DNA of 64,000 bases. It comes from Novosphingobium acidiphilum DSM 19966 (GTDB taxonomy: Bacteria > Pseudomonadota > Alphaproteobacteria > Sphingomonadales > Sphingomonadaceae). The stretch is taken from the NCBI RefSeq assembly GCF_000429005.1, contig NZ_AUBA01000004.1:195142-259141 (forward strand), given 5' to 3'. Positions within the stretch are counted from its first letter, which is position 1. The number at the start of each line of letters is the position of its first letter. This document shows, piece after piece, positions 1 to 8,881 of the stretch. Below the pieces are notes generated by a model that worked only from the letters and a program-made list of their open reading frames with translations, made no database searches and was not told the DNA's origin. The position numbers and the translations under genes were made by a program.

Positions 1-510
1 GTGATGCCGCCCGGCAACATCGAGGCCGGTGGTCGGTTCATCCAGCAACAGCACATCGGTCTCGCGCGCCAGCGCCATGATCAATGACAGCCTTGTGCGC
101 GCGCCGAACGACAGTCCGCCGATCTTGTCGCGCCGCGACAGCGCAAACAGATCGAGCAGCCGGTTGCATTCGTCGGCCTGCCATGCGGGATAAAACCCCG
201 ACACATAATCCAGCGCCGCGCCAACCCGCCCGAAGCCGGCAAACGCCAGTTCGGGCGAAACATACCCGACCCGCTGCCGCAATGCGACCAGATCGCGCGG
301 CAGGCTCAGCCCGCCCATCACGATCCGGCCGGCCTTGGCCTGGCCCAGGCCATAAACCAGATCGATCAGCGTGGTCTTGCCCGCCCCGTTCGGCCCGATC
401 AATGCGGTGATCGATCCTTCAGGCAGATCGAGATCGATCGGCCCCAGATCGAACCGGCCCACCCGATGGGCAAGCCCGCGCACGGACAACACGGATGGAT
501 CGTCGGTCAT
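1..510 (-). CDS. ABC transporter ATP-binding protein (3' end outside window)
   Basis: Partial gene; 170 codons are visible and the C-terminus lies beyond base 1. It reads from an ATG at 510. Walker A (GPNGAGKTT, residues 39-47) is followed by a signature-like LSFGARTRLS and Walker B LLLDEPTTGLD, so this is the nucleotide-binding subunit of an ABC transporter. The sequence is closest in style to small exporters of the YtrB/YhcH kind that pair with GntR regulators. Its start overlaps the stop of the upstream GntR gene (ATGA), so both are translated from one mRNA. The permease is presumably downstream outside the window and the substrate is unknown. Confidence 0.88.
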   Translation of the reverse strand, partial: MTDDPSVLSVRGLAHRVGRFDLGPIDLDLPEGSITALIGPNGAGKTTLIDLVYGLGQAKAGRIVMGGLSLPRDLVALRQRVGYVSPELAFAGFGRVGAALDYVSGFYPAWQADECNRLLDLFALSRRDKIGGLSFGARTRLSLIMALARETDVLLLDEPTTGLDVAGRHH

Positions 511-914
511 GCTTGGTCCCCTTCCTTGAGCATTGCGCGCAACAGCTGGAACATTTGCGCTTCGGTCAGGCGCGCACGGCGTGCCGCCACAATGGCTGCG
601 CCCAGCGCCAGCTTGACCTCGGCCAGCGCATCGGCGCCTGCGTGCGCCGCCGCATTCTCGGCCACGAACGCGCCAATGCCCTGCCGGCTGTAGATCAACC
701 CGGCGCGTTCCAGTTCTTCGTAGGCGCGCTTGATCGTGATCACGCTGACCAGCAGATCGGCCGCCAGCTTGCGCACCGAAGGCAGCATGTCGCCGGGCGA
801 CAGACGCCGTGCGGCAATCTCGCGCGCGACGGCGCTGGCGATCTGTTCGTACAACGGCCCTTCCGCCGCGCTCGAAATCGGCCCGAACTGCAGGTCTGGC
901 GAATCACTGTTCAT
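507..914 (-). CDS. GntR family regulator, YtrA type
   Basis: This 135-residue protein has a winged-helix GntR domain (PLYEQIASAVAREIA, PSVRKLAADLLVS, IKRAYEELERAGLIYSRQGIGAFV) and only a short C-terminal tail. That matches the YtrA subfamily, which usually controls an ABC exporter encoded in the same operon. The next gene is such an ATPase, overlapping by four bases. There is no Shine-Dalgarno sequence before the ATG at 914. The ATG lies inside a perfect palindrome, and a TATGAT-like -10 sits 11 bases upstream, so a leaderless, self-repressed transcript is likely. Confidence 0.88.
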   Translation of the reverse strand: MNSDSPDLQFGPISSAAEGPLYEQIASAVAREIAARRLSPGDMLPSVRKLAADLLVSVITIKRAYEELERAGLIYSRQGIGAFVAENAAAHAGADALAEVKLALGAAIVAARRARLTEAQMFQLLRAMLKEGDQA

Positions 915-952
915 ACTGTGTATATATCATACATACACAGTATGAACAGTGA
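904..952. promoter_or_regulatory. Palindromic operator of the GntR/ABC operon
   Basis: Two perfect 20-base arms (904-923 and 933-952) are separated by 9 bases. The centre has the GTGTAT...ATACAC pattern expected of a YtrA-type operator. On the minus strand a TATGAT hexamer (931-926) lies between the arms, and the GntR start codon is inside the left arm. Repressor binding would therefore cover the -10 element and the start codon together. The link to this regulator is inferred from position. Confidence 0.75.
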
Positions 953-971
953 TGTTTTGGTCAGAACCCGG

Positions 972-2099
972 TCAGGGCGTGAAATCGCGCAGATCGGCCA
1001 CCGTTTTGGCATCCAGCCGACGCAACAATGCCACCACCAGATCGACCGTCTGGTCAAAATCATGCCGATTGATCACGCCGGTGTGCACATGGGTATAGCG
1101 CGCCGGCACAACCAGGTTCACCGTCGGCGCACCACCTGCAACTGTCTGCATTTCGGCGCTGTCGTCGCCATATCCCTGCACCAGGTCAAATTGCAGCGGC
1201 ACGCCCGCCTCGCCCGCCACCTTGCGGATCAGCGATACCAGCTTGCGATTGGGCAAGGCGCTTGAATCATACAGAAACAGGCCCGGCCCGTGGCCCAGTT
1301 TCACTTGCGATTCTTCCGGATGCGCGCCGCCCGCATCGCCGGTTACCCCGCCTTCGATCGCAATGCCGATGTCGGGCTTGACGATCGCGGTTGCCGTACG
1401 CGCGCCGCGCAAGCCGATTTCCTCCTGCACGGTGGCGACAAAAAAGATCTGGTTGGGGTGGCCGGTCACCTTCAACCGTTCCATCGCCATCAGCAGCACC
1501 GCGCAGCCAACCCGGTCATCCCAGGCCTTGCCCGCATAATTGGCCGTGCCGTTCAGCACTTCAAACCCGCTGTCGGGCACAACCGGGTCGCCGGGTGCAA
1601 TGCCAAGCGCCGCCACTTCGGCGGCCGATCCTGCACCCACATCCAGAAACACCGCATCGCGTTTGATCAGGCTGCCGCGTTCTTCGGCCGCGGCCAGATG
1701 GATATCGCGGATCGAACTGACCGCGTGGACCGGCCCCTTGCTGCCGATGATCACCCAGCGTTGCCCGGCCAGCGCCTGGTCCAGCCAGCCGCCCAACATC
1801 TGCATCGACAGAAATCCGTCGGGCGTGACCCGCCGCAACACCCCGCCCAGTTCGTCCATATGCGCATCCAGCATCACGCGCGGGCCACTGCTGCCCTGGC
1901 GCGCGATGACCGAACCAAGCCCGTCATAGCGCAGATCTTCGGATGCGGCCTTCATCCGCGGCACCATGATCGCGCGCACCGCCTCTTCAAAGCCGGACGG
2001 CCCCGGCGCGTTGCTCAGATCGCGCAGCAAGGTTTCGGTGGGGTCGGCCATCGCCAGACCGGGGCAGGCCAGCAAAGCCGCAGCAAGCAACAGGCGCAT
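972..2099 (-). CDS. Exported M42 family metallopeptidase
   Basis: The 375-residue protein starts with a clear signal peptide (MRLLLAAALLACPGLAMA). The mature part has the M42 co-catalytic metal motifs: LDAHMDELG near residue 80, KAWDDRVG, and VQEEIGLRGA containing the catalytic glutamates, with a terminal YTHVHTGV histidine segment. M42 enzymes are usually cytoplasmic glutamyl or tetrahedral aminopeptidases; here the product is predicted to work in the periplasm, probably trimming peptides. It lies 17 bases after the amidohydrolase gene on the same strand, so the two probably form an operon. Specificity cannot be read from sequence. Confidence 0.88.
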   Translation of the reverse strand: MRLLLAAALLACPGLAMADPTETLLRDLSNAPGPSGFEEAVRAIMVPRMKAASEDLRYDGLGSVIARQGSSGPRVMLDAHMDELGGVLRRVTPDGFLSMQMLGGWLDQALAGQRWVIIGSKGPVHAVSSIRDIHLAAAEERGSLIKRDAVFLDVGAGSAAEVAALGIAPGDPVVPDSGFEVLNGTANYAGKAWDDRVGCAVLLMAMERLKVTGHPNQIFFVATVQEEIGLRGARTATAIVKPDIGIAIEGGVTGDAGGAHPEESQVKLGHGPGLFLYDSSALPNRKLVSLIRKVAGEAGVPLQFDLVQGYGDDSAEMQTVAGGAPTVNLVVPARYTHVHTGVINRHDFDQTVDLVVALLRRLDAKTVADLRDFTP

Positions 2100-2116
2100 C
2101 AGGATGATCTTTCGGT

Positions 2117-3844
2117 TCAGGGATGGGTATAGACCAGCTTGCCACCGACAAATGTCATGTCGACATGCCCGTTGAGGAACGCCTGCGGCTGTGCGGTCAG
2201 CGGATCGAACGGCAGCACGATCATGTCGGCCAGCTTCCCAGGCTCCAGCGTGCCCTTGATCGCTTCTTCGCGCGACAGGTATGCGCCGTTGGCGGTGTAC
2301 ATGCGGATCGCTTCGGCCACACCCACCGCCTCGTCCGCACCATGCACCGCACCGCTTGGCCCCTTGCGCGTGATGGCGGCATAAAGCCCGACCAGCGGCC
2401 CGACCGGCAGATTGTCGCTGCCGAATGCCATGAAGATGCCGAACTTGTGCGCCGGCGTGGCAATCGGATTGTTGTGCTCCAGCCGCCAGTCATCGAGCGT
2501 GGCGGCATAGCGGTTTTCCAGATTGTAGAGAAAATTGGGCTGCTGCGCGATCCAGATGTGGTCGCGCGCCATTGTCGCCATGGTCGCATCGGGCGGCATG
2601 ATCGTGAAATGGTCGGTAAACCAGCGCCGGTCATCGGCCGCATGCGCCGGGTCGGGGATGGTCTCGAGCGAATGCGCATAGGCATTGATCGTCTGCACGA
2701 TCGCGGCATCGCCGATGCAGTGCAACCCAAGCTGCCAGCCCAGCCGGTTGGCGGTATCGACCATGTCCTGCAATTCGGCATCGGTATAACGGCCCTTGCC
2801 GCGAAAGCCCGGTTGTCCCTTGTAATCGACCAGCAGCCAGGCGGTCGGACCGGTAAACCCGCCATCGACCAGATTTTCGCCGATCGCGCCGATCCGCACG
2901 CGGTCGTCGCCAAATCCGGTGTGGTGGGGAAACGCCTTCAGCCGTTGCGGCCCGGGATACGAAATATACAACGTCACCCGCGGCAATTGATCGCCCATTT
3001 CGGCATAGAGCGCCTGCGCACGATGAAAGGTCATTTCGCCGCTGGCCACTTCTTCGCCGGGGCTGGCTGGCGCGATACCGCCCTGCCCCACGGGTTCGTC
3101 ATCGATCTTGCCGCTGGCATCGTGAAAGCTGGTGATGCCCAGCGCCAGGAACCCTTGCAAGGTGCGGATCATCGGCGCCTTCATTTCGGCCCAGGTCGGC
3201 GGCGGGATAAACCGTTCGACAATATCCTGCCGCTCGCGGATGATACCCGAAGGCTCGCCCGCGGCATCGTGTTCGATCAGCCCGCCTTTGGGATCGGGCG
3301 TATCGCGCGTAACGCCCGCCAGTTTCAGCGCCAGGGAATTGCCGGCGGCCGAATGCGCGCCCGCGCGCACCAGCAGGACCGGATTGTTCGGCGCGGCTGC
3401 GTCCAGATCGGCACGGGTCAGATTGCGCTTTTCGGCCAGTGCCGCTTCCTGCCAGCCATAGCCGGTGATCCATTTGCCCGGCCCCAGTTCGGCGGCCTTT
3501 TTGCGCACCATGTCCTGAATTTCGACGATCGAATGCGCGATCAGCGGATTGACATCGCTTGGCCCGATCGGGATCGGGTGGAGGTGCGTGTCGATAAACC
3601 CCGGCATCAGCGTACGACCATGCAAGTCGATCACCCGCGCAGCGCTATACCGGTCCAGCAGGTCCTCGGCGCCGGTCGCCACCACCCGGCCGTTGCGCAC
3701 GGCAATCGCCGATCGCACTGAAAATGCAGCATCGACGGTCAGCACTTGCCCATCGTGGATGATCAGATCGACCGGCTCCTTGGCCATGGCCGTTGGCCCT
3801 GCACCCAGCAACAGCCCCGCAAGCGTCAGTTTTACCGCCCTCAT
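2117..3844 (-). CDS. Exported amidohydrolase (Amidohydro_3 / YtcJ-like)
   Basis: A signal peptide (MRAVKLTLAGLLLGAGPTAMA) precedes a composite amidohydrolase barrel. The metal motif is GFIDTHLHPIP; later metal and substrate residues occur in LGLHCIGD and in GSDNLPVGPL, and the C-terminus has the GKLADMIVLPFDPL segment typical of the family. YtcJ-like enzymes hydrolyse amide, formamide or ester bonds and the real substrate here is unknown. The start at 3844 was chosen because GGAGGG lies about 8 bases upstream and the signal peptide then begins correctly. It is probably co-transcribed with the M42 peptidase. Confidence 0.87.
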   Translation of the reverse strand: MRAVKLTLAGLLLGAGPTAMAKEPVDLIIHDGQVLTVDAAFSVRSAIAVRNGRVVATGAEDLLDRYSAARVIDLHGRTLMPGFIDTHLHPIPIGPSDVNPLIAHSIVEIQDMVRKKAAELGPGKWITGYGWQEAALAEKRNLTRADLDAAAPNNPVLLVRAGAHSAAGNSLALKLAGVTRDTPDPKGGLIEHDAAGEPSGIIRERQDIVERFIPPPTWAEMKAPMIRTLQGFLALGITSFHDASGKIDDEPVGQGGIAPASPGEEVASGEMTFHRAQALYAEMGDQLPRVTLYISYPGPQRLKAFPHHTGFGDDRVRIGAIGENLVDGGFTGPTAWLLVDYKGQPGFRGKGRYTDAELQDMVDTANRLGWQLGLHCIGDAAIVQTINAYAHSLETIPDPAHAADDRRWFTDHFTIMPPDATMATMARDHIWIAQQPNFLYNLENRYAATLDDWRLEHNNPIATPAHKFGIFMAFGSDNLPVGPLVGLYAAITRKGPSGAVHGADEAVGVAEAIRMYTANGAYLSREEAIKGTLEPGKLADMIVLPFDPLTAQPQAFLNGHVDMTFVGGKLVYTHP

Positions 3845-3994
3845 CGTGATGCCCTCCATGCCAGCCGGCGCAGCATGACGCGCACGGCGGCGCCCGGCAA
3901 GGCGGTGACGATTAGAAAAATTGTACTTGGCGTGGCCTGCGCGCGGTGCTTGTCTGATCGCCGTCCTACCCCGGTTTTTTTAGGATATTCGCGC

Positions 3995-4801
3995 ATGACC
4001 ACGCTGCCGCTGCTGTCACCTGAAACCCACGATGCGTTTCGCGCCGATGGCGTGGTCGTGCTGCGCGGACTGTTTGCCGAATGGATCGACCGCTTGCGCG
4101 AAGGGGCGCGCACCAATCTTGACCGGCCAAGCCCGCTGCACCGCAATTACACCCGCGATGGTGCGCGTTTTTTCGGCGATTATTGCAATTGGACGGCAAT
4201 CCCCGAATTTCGCAGCTTCGTACACGACAGCCCTGCGGGCGAAATTGCGCGCCAGTTGATGGGCTCGCGCGTGGCGCGGATCTTTCACGAACATCTGCTG
4301 GTGAAAGAGGCCGGGGCCGACATCCCCACCCCATGGCACCACGACAGCCCGTATTATTGCGTGTCGGGCCAGCAAAGCGTCAGCCTGTGGCTGCCGCTCG
4401 ATCCGGTCCCGCGCGAAATCTGCCTTGAATCGGTGGCTGGCAGCCATGCCTGGGGCAAGCTGTTCCGCCCGCGCCGGTTTGACGGCACCGCCTATGACCA
4501 CACCACCGACGATCTGGTCGAGATGCCCGACATTTCGGCGCATCGCGATGAGTATCGCATCCTGTCGTGGGATCTGCAGCCGGGCGATTGCATCGCGTTC
4601 GATTTTCGCACCGTGCATGGCGCGCCCGGCAATCGCACCGCAGGCGGCCGCCGCGCCTTTTCCACGCGCTGGTTCGGCGAAGATGCGGTCTATGCCGACC
4701 GGGGCGGCGCGACGTCACCGCCCTATCCGCACCTGGCCGGGCAGTTGAAAGCGGGCGACCCGCTGCCGCTGGACGAATTCCCGGTGATTGCGCGCGCCTG
4801 A
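3995..4801 (+). CDS. Phytanoyl-CoA dioxygenase (PhyH) family protein
   Basis: A 268-residue Fe(II)/2-oxoglutarate oxygenase. The HxD part of the iron facial triad is in TPWHHDSPYY and the distal histidine is in FRTVHGAPGN, followed by arginines that could bind 2-oxoglutarate. The ATG at 3995 follows a weak AGGA and begins the conserved region directly. Family members hydroxylate varied small molecules, so the substrate cannot be named. It is transcribed away from the amidohydrolase and converges with the small exported protein gene, whose stop is 8 bases away. Confidence 0.85.
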   Translation: MTTLPLLSPETHDAFRADGVVVLRGLFAEWIDRLREGARTNLDRPSPLHRNYTRDGARFFGDYCNWTAIPEFRSFVHDSPAGEIARQLMGSRVARIFHEHLLVKEAGADIPTPWHHDSPYYCVSGQQSVSLWLPLDPVPREICLESVAGSHAWGKLFRPRRFDGTAYDHTTDDLVEMPDISAHRDEYRILSWDLQPGDCIAFDFRTVHGAPGNRTAGGRRAFSTRWFGEDAVYADRGGATSPPYPHLAGQLKAGDPLPLDEFPVIARA

Positions 4802-4809
4802 GCGCGCGA

Positions 4810-5259
4810 TTACTGCCCCAGGCGCTTCAACGCTTCGGGCGGCATGTATTTGGCAAACGCCGACATCGCCGCGCCCACCGACGGATCGGTCATCGCATCG
4901 CGCATTGCGATGGCACCAAGCGTGCTGAACCCCTGTTCGACGCCCTTGGCATCGCCGGCCTTTTTCAACGCCAGGATCTCGTTCAGGCAATCAACCGTCA
5001 TCAGCCGGGTATACGTCGCAGCCAGCGCACGATCGGCCGCTTCCTTGCCTGCGGGGTCAACCTGAACCATGGTCTGGGCCAGCGAGGACGAGGCAAGACT
5101 GCCCAGGATCCAGCGCACCAGCGCCTCGCGATCGGCGCCGGTCGATTTTTTGACGAGGCACGTCGACAGCGCCTGTTCCAGGGCCTGGTTGTCCGTCTGG
5201 GCCATGGCCGGGGTGGCCAGAACCAGCGAGCCAACCGCAATTGCGATAACCATACGCAT
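4810..5259 (-). CDS. Small exported protein of unknown function
   Basis: A 149-residue protein with a signal peptide (MRMVIAIAVGSLVLATPAMAQ). The mature part is mostly helical, with two cysteines (TCLVKK and VDCLNE) about 50 residues apart that could form a disulfide, and ends in KYMPPEALKRLGQ. The start at 5259 follows AAGGA; a longer reading frame would have no signal peptide at its front. I do not recognise a characterised family. Its neighbours give no clear role. Confidence 0.75.
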   Translation of the reverse strand: MRMVIAIAVGSLVLATPAMAQTDNQALEQALSTCLVKKSTGADREALVRWILGSLASSSLAQTMVQVDPAGKEAADRALAATYTRLMTVDCLNEILALKKAGDAKGVEQGFSTLGAIAMRDAMTDPSVGAAMSAFAKYMPPEALKRLGQ

Positions 5260-5375
5260 CAAGGTGTCGTCCTTCGTCAAAAGAGATCGGTGTGCAACAT
5301 AGGCAAATGCGCTCCGGCGCGCCGCCGGCGATTGGCGGTCGGACCGTGTGCGGTGTCCGGGATCGGGATGCTTGG

Positions 5376-6083
5376 CTACCACGCGTTCAGCCGCTCCCAA
5401 TCCTGCATCAGATCGCCGCAATCGCCGATATCGGCGGCGATCGCAGCGCCCAGTGCGTCCGCATCACCCGCAGCGATCGCGGCAAGCGCGACGCGGTGCT
5501 GATCGATCATCTTGGCGGTGCCATAGCGGCCATAGACAACCCGCATGAACGGCCCGAACTGCATCCACAGGCTATCGATCATGCGCAGCGCCAGCGGCAA
5601 CGGCGCCGCGCCATAGATCAGCGAATGGAACCGGTGGTTTGATTGCATATAGGCCAGCACATCCCCACCGGCCAAGGCGGCGTCGGTCGCCTCGTCGGCG
5701 GCTCTGATGCGGTGCAGCAGGTCGGTATCGATATGCGGCAGCGCGGCGCTGGCCACCATCGGTTCGAGCAGACGGCGCAACCGCATGATCTCGTCAAACC
5801 GGGCCGAGGTCATGCGCGGCACCATGACCGCGCGCTTTGACCGGATTTCGACCGCGCCTTCGGCCGCAATCCTGCTGAGCGCATCGCGCACCGGCATCTG
5901 GCTGACCCCAATTTCCTGCGCCAGACCGCGCGTCGAAATGCCCACGCCCGGCGCAATCCGCCCGGTGATCAGCCGGGTGCGCAGATCGTTGTAAACCTGT
6001 TCGCGCAGCGAAGTCGGACCATCGCCCACTGCCAGGTCATCGTCAAAATCCTGGATCGGATCGGCGCTGACGACTGCTTTCAT
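5376..6083 (-). CDS. GntR family regulator with FCD domain
   Basis: A 235-residue regulator. The N-terminal wHTH (SLREQVYNDLRTRLITGRIAPG, ISTRGLAQEIGVSQMPVRDALSRI) is followed by an all-helical FCD ligand domain (residues about 100-225) carrying metal-binding style residues such as NHRFHSLIYG and DQHRVALAAI. FCD regulators usually sense a carboxylate or related metabolite of the pathway they control. It is divergent from the class III aminotransferase across a 222-base gap, so that gene and the wider polyamine locus are likely targets. The start at 6083 follows AAAGGTG. Confidence 0.86.
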   Translation of the reverse strand: MKAVVSADPIQDFDDDLAVGDGPTSLREQVYNDLRTRLITGRIAPGVGISTRGLAQEIGVSQMPVRDALSRIAAEGAVEIRSKRAVMVPRMTSARFDEIMRLRRLLEPMVASAALPHIDTDLLHRIRAADEATDAALAGGDVLAYMQSNHRFHSLIYGAAPLPLALRMIDSLWMQFGPFMRVVYGRYGTAKMIDQHRVALAAIAAGDADALGAAIAADIGDCGDLMQDWERLNAW

Positions 6084-6305
6084 CGGTACGATCACCTTTT
6101 GGGCGTTGCGGTCCGACACACCTTGGCGAAATCGGCGCCCGGGCGCAATCTCTTGCCATCGCAATGCAGACGCCCGGGCCGCGATGGTGCCTCAACGGCC
6201 ACGTTGCCGGCCCGACATCGCATTGACGCTCTGCCGCCTTAAAGCTATCTGTGATCTTAGTTGACGGCCCGGCCGCAACGACAGGTCCTCTTGCGAAAGA
6301 ATTCC

Positions 6306-7691
6306 ATGGTCACGGTTCGCAATTACGACATTCCCGCGCTGCGCCAGCTGGATGTTGCGCACCATCTGCCCGCGCAATCGAGCTATGGCCTGCAGGTGGA
6401 ACTGGGCGGAAGCCGGATCATCACGCACGCGCAAGGATCGACCGTCTATGACGGCGATGGCCATGCCATTCTGGACGGGATGGCCGGATTGTGGTGCGTC
6501 AATGTCGGCTATGGGCGGCCCGAACTGGTCGAAGTGGCAGCGCGCCAGATGCACGAACTGCCGTTCTACAACACCTTTTTCCGCACCGCGACCGTACCGC
6601 CGATCGAACTCGCAGCGCGCCTTGCCGGGCTTCTGGGGGGCGAACTGCAGCACGTGTTCTTCAACAACAGCGGGTCGGAATCGAACGACACGGTGTTCCG
6701 CCTGGTGCGCACGTATTGGGCGATGAAGGGGCAGCCGCAGCGCAGCGTGTTCATCAGCCGGCACAACGCCTATCACGGATCAACGGTTGCCTCGGCCAGC
6801 CTGGGCGGCATGGACTATATGCACGTCCAGGGCGGGCTGCCGATCCCCGGCGTCGAACACGTGATGCAGCCTTATGCCTTTGCCGACGGGTTCGGCGAAG
6901 ACCCGGATGTGTTTGCCACCCGCGCGGCGCAGGCCATCGAAGATCGCATCCTGGCGGTCGGACCCGAAAACGTTGCCGCCTTCATCGGTGAACCGGTCCA
7001 GGGCGCCGGCGGGGTGATCATCCCGCCGCGCGGTTATTGGCGCAAAGTCGAAGCGATCTGCCGCAAATACGGCATCCTGCTGGTCAGCGACGAGGTGATC
7101 TGCGGCTTTGGGCGGCTGGGCCAATGGTTCGGGTTTCAGCATTACGGCATCACCCCCGACATCGTGTCGATGGCCAAGGGCCTGTCGTCGGGATACCTGC
7201 CGATTTCCGCCACCGGCGTGTCACGCGAAATCGTTGCAGTGCTGCGCGCCTCGGGCGAGGATTTCGTGCATGGCTATACCTATTCGGGCCATCCGGTCGC
7301 GGCCGCTGTGGCGCTGCGCAACATCCAGATCATCGAGGATGAGGACCTGGTGCGGCGCACGCGCGAAGACACCGGCCCTTATCTGGCGCGCGCGCTGGCG
7401 CAACGGCTGGCGGATCATCCGCTGGTGGGCGAAGCGCGTTCGCTGGGCCTGATCGGCGCGGTCGAGATCGTGGCGGAAAAGGGCACCAACCGCCGCCACG
7501 GCGGTGGCGGCCAGGCCGGACCGATCGTGCGCGATGCATGCATTGCGCGGGGCCTGATGGTCCGGGCAATCCGCGATTCGATCGTGATGAGCCCGCCATT
7601 GGTGATCACGCACGCCGAAATCGATCAGATTGTCGACACGATCGCCGCCGCGCTCGACGCCAGTGCCGGGGCGCTTGCGGCGCTCGACTAA
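6306..7691 (+). CDS. Class III aminotransferase, probable polyamine or GABA transaminase
   Basis: A 461-residue PLP enzyme of the omega-aminotransferase class. VSDEVICGFGRLG holds the aspartate that contacts the pyridine nitrogen, SMAKGLSSGYLP holds the lysine Schiff base, and HGYTYSGHPVAAAVALRNI is the conserved class III segment. Because Puu and Pot genes follow within 5 kb, the likely reaction is putrescine-pyruvate transamination (SpuC-like) or GABA transamination (PuuE-like). The choice between these is inference. The ATG at 6306 begins the family's usual N-terminus. The gene overlaps the convergent TetR gene by 4 bases. Confidence 0.88.
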   Translation: MVTVRNYDIPALRQLDVAHHLPAQSSYGLQVELGGSRIITHAQGSTVYDGDGHAILDGMAGLWCVNVGYGRPELVEVAARQMHELPFYNTFFRTATVPPIELAARLAGLLGGELQHVFFNNSGSESNDTVFRLVRTYWAMKGQPQRSVFISRHNAYHGSTVASASLGGMDYMHVQGGLPIPGVEHVMQPYAFADGFGEDPDVFATRAAQAIEDRILAVGPENVAAFIGEPVQGAGGVIIPPRGYWRKVEAICRKYGILLVSDEVICGFGRLGQWFGFQHYGITPDIVSMAKGLSSGYLPISATGVSREIVAVLRASGEDFVHGYTYSGHPVAAAVALRNIQIIEDEDLVRRTREDTGPYLARALAQRLADHPLVGEARSLGLIGAVEIVAEKGTNRRHGGGGQAGPIVRDACIARGLMVRAIRDSIVMSPPLVITHAEIDQIVDTIAAALDASAGALAALD

Positions 7692-8272
7692 TCGCGCGGG
7701 CCGCGGGCCAGCGCCACGGTGGCGCCGCCTGCGACCTGCAGCAGGGTTTCGCGGCTGGCCTGCGCGCGCGCCATCGCCATCAGGCCCAACACCATGACGA
7801 CCAGCGCATTGGCCGCTGTGGCCGGGTCCTGGTCGCGCCGATAGTCGCCGGCGCGTTGTGCGTTTTCGATCTGCAACTGGAACCAGCCGCGCACCTCGTC
7901 GACCAGCATCTGCGCCAGTTCGAGTGTTTCTGAGCTGTGCGCAAAGCGCTCCATGATGGTGTTGCAGATCAGGCAACCCTTGCGATCGGGATCGTCGGCC
8001 AGTGCGCCGACAAAACCCCGCAGCCACCCGTCGATCGCCGCGGCACCTTCGACCCCGGTCGGAATCGTGCTGCGAAACCCTTCGCCATAGCGTTGAAACA
8101 CGCGGCGAAAGAGGTCGTTCTTGTCCTTTACAAAGGCATAGATACTGCTCGCGCCAAGTCCGGTGGCCTCGTAGATGTCGGACATCGAAGTGGCGGCAAA
8201 GCCGCGCCGCCAGAACACATCCAGCGAACGATCCAGAAACGCATCGATATCGAAACTGCGCGGGCGCGCCAT
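7688..8272 (-). CDS. TetR family transcriptional regulator
   Basis: A 194-residue protein with an N-terminal TetR helix-turn-helix (DAFLDRSLDVFWRRGFAATS, IYEATGLGASSIYAFVKDKN) and a C-terminal helical ligand domain containing two cysteines (GCLICNT). The start at 8272 was chosen because AGGAG lies upstream and MARPRSFD matches the usual beginning. The gene faces the aminotransferase and overlaps its end by 4 bases. Its target is not evident; the divergent neighbour at 8498 is one possibility. Confidence 0.85.
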   Translation of the reverse strand: MARPRSFDIDAFLDRSLDVFWRRGFAATSMSDIYEATGLGASSIYAFVKDKNDLFRRVFQRYGEGFRSTIPTGVEGAAAIDGWLRGFVGALADDPDRKGCLICNTIMERFAHSSETLELAQMLVDEVRGWFQLQIENAQRAGDYRRDQDPATAANALVVMVLGLMAMARAQASRETLLQVAGGATVALARGPRD

Positions 8273-8497
8273 GCCTTGCCTGCTCCTAGGTTCGTAAAAA
8301 AAACCTATCAATGATCGGAAAACGGGTTGACCAGTTCCGGAACGTTCATTACCGTAACAATCGTTCCAGAATGGACCTGTGCCATGAATATCACGCCATT
8401 ACCAGTCGCACGTCGATGTCCGTTCGCCTCCACTCTGGCGCAAACCGGCTTGGCCGGAACCCGAATGCTCCCCCCTTTCGACCAAAGGATAAGACCG

Positions 8498-8824
8498 ATG
8501 GCCCGTACCCTTGCCGCGCTGAAACTTGCCCTGCCGTTTGCCCTGATGATTGCCGGCCCTGCCATGGCGCAATCGGCCGACGGTTATTATCATGCCGTGA
8601 TGGAAAAGCCGGCCGCGCCCGGCAGCCATGTCGTATCGAGCGACGTGGTCTGGACCGCCAACGGCACAGCCTATGACGCCTCGGTCTCGGGCGACATTCC
8701 CAAGCGCGTCTGCGCGACACTGGCGCAGAAGACCGGCACGATCACCGGGTTTACGGTCGAAGGAAAGCCGCTTTCGGCCGACGACCTGGCCTATTGCAAC
8801 AAGCACGCACGCAAGACGAAATAA
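8498..8824 (+). CDS. Small exported protein, CC_3452-like
   Basis: A 108-residue protein. A signal peptide (MARTLAALKLALPFALMIAGPAMAQ) leads into a small mature domain with VVWTANGTAYDASVSGD and two cysteines (KRVCATL and LAYCNKH). The pattern resembles the CC_3452-type family common in sphingomonads and Caulobacter; this is recalled, not searched. The start at 8498 follows AAAGGAT. Function is unknown. Confidence 0.7.
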   Translation: MARTLAALKLALPFALMIAGPAMAQSADGYYHAVMEKPAAPGSHVVSSDVVWTANGTAYDASVSGDIPKRVCATLAQKTGTITGFTVEGKPLSADDLAYCNKHARKTK

Positions 8825-8851
8825 GCATCTGCCTGCGGTGATGAACCTTGC

Positions 8852-8874
8852 CCCCTCCCCCCCGCGGGGAGGGG
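8852..8874. terminator. Stem-loop terminator between convergent genes
   Basis: Two perfect 9-base arms (CCCCTCCCC at 8852-8860 and GGGGAGGGG at 8866-8874) enclose a 5-base loop. The hairpin lies between the plus-strand gene ending at 8824 and the minus-strand gene ending at 8882, so it can serve both. There is no long T tract. Confidence 0.65.
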
Positions 8875-8881
8875 TTCGGGT

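Noticed and set aside
2123..3721. Long open frame on the plus strand over the amidohydrolase gene
   Set aside because: Shadow of the amidohydrolase; Arg/Gln/His-rich with no domain.
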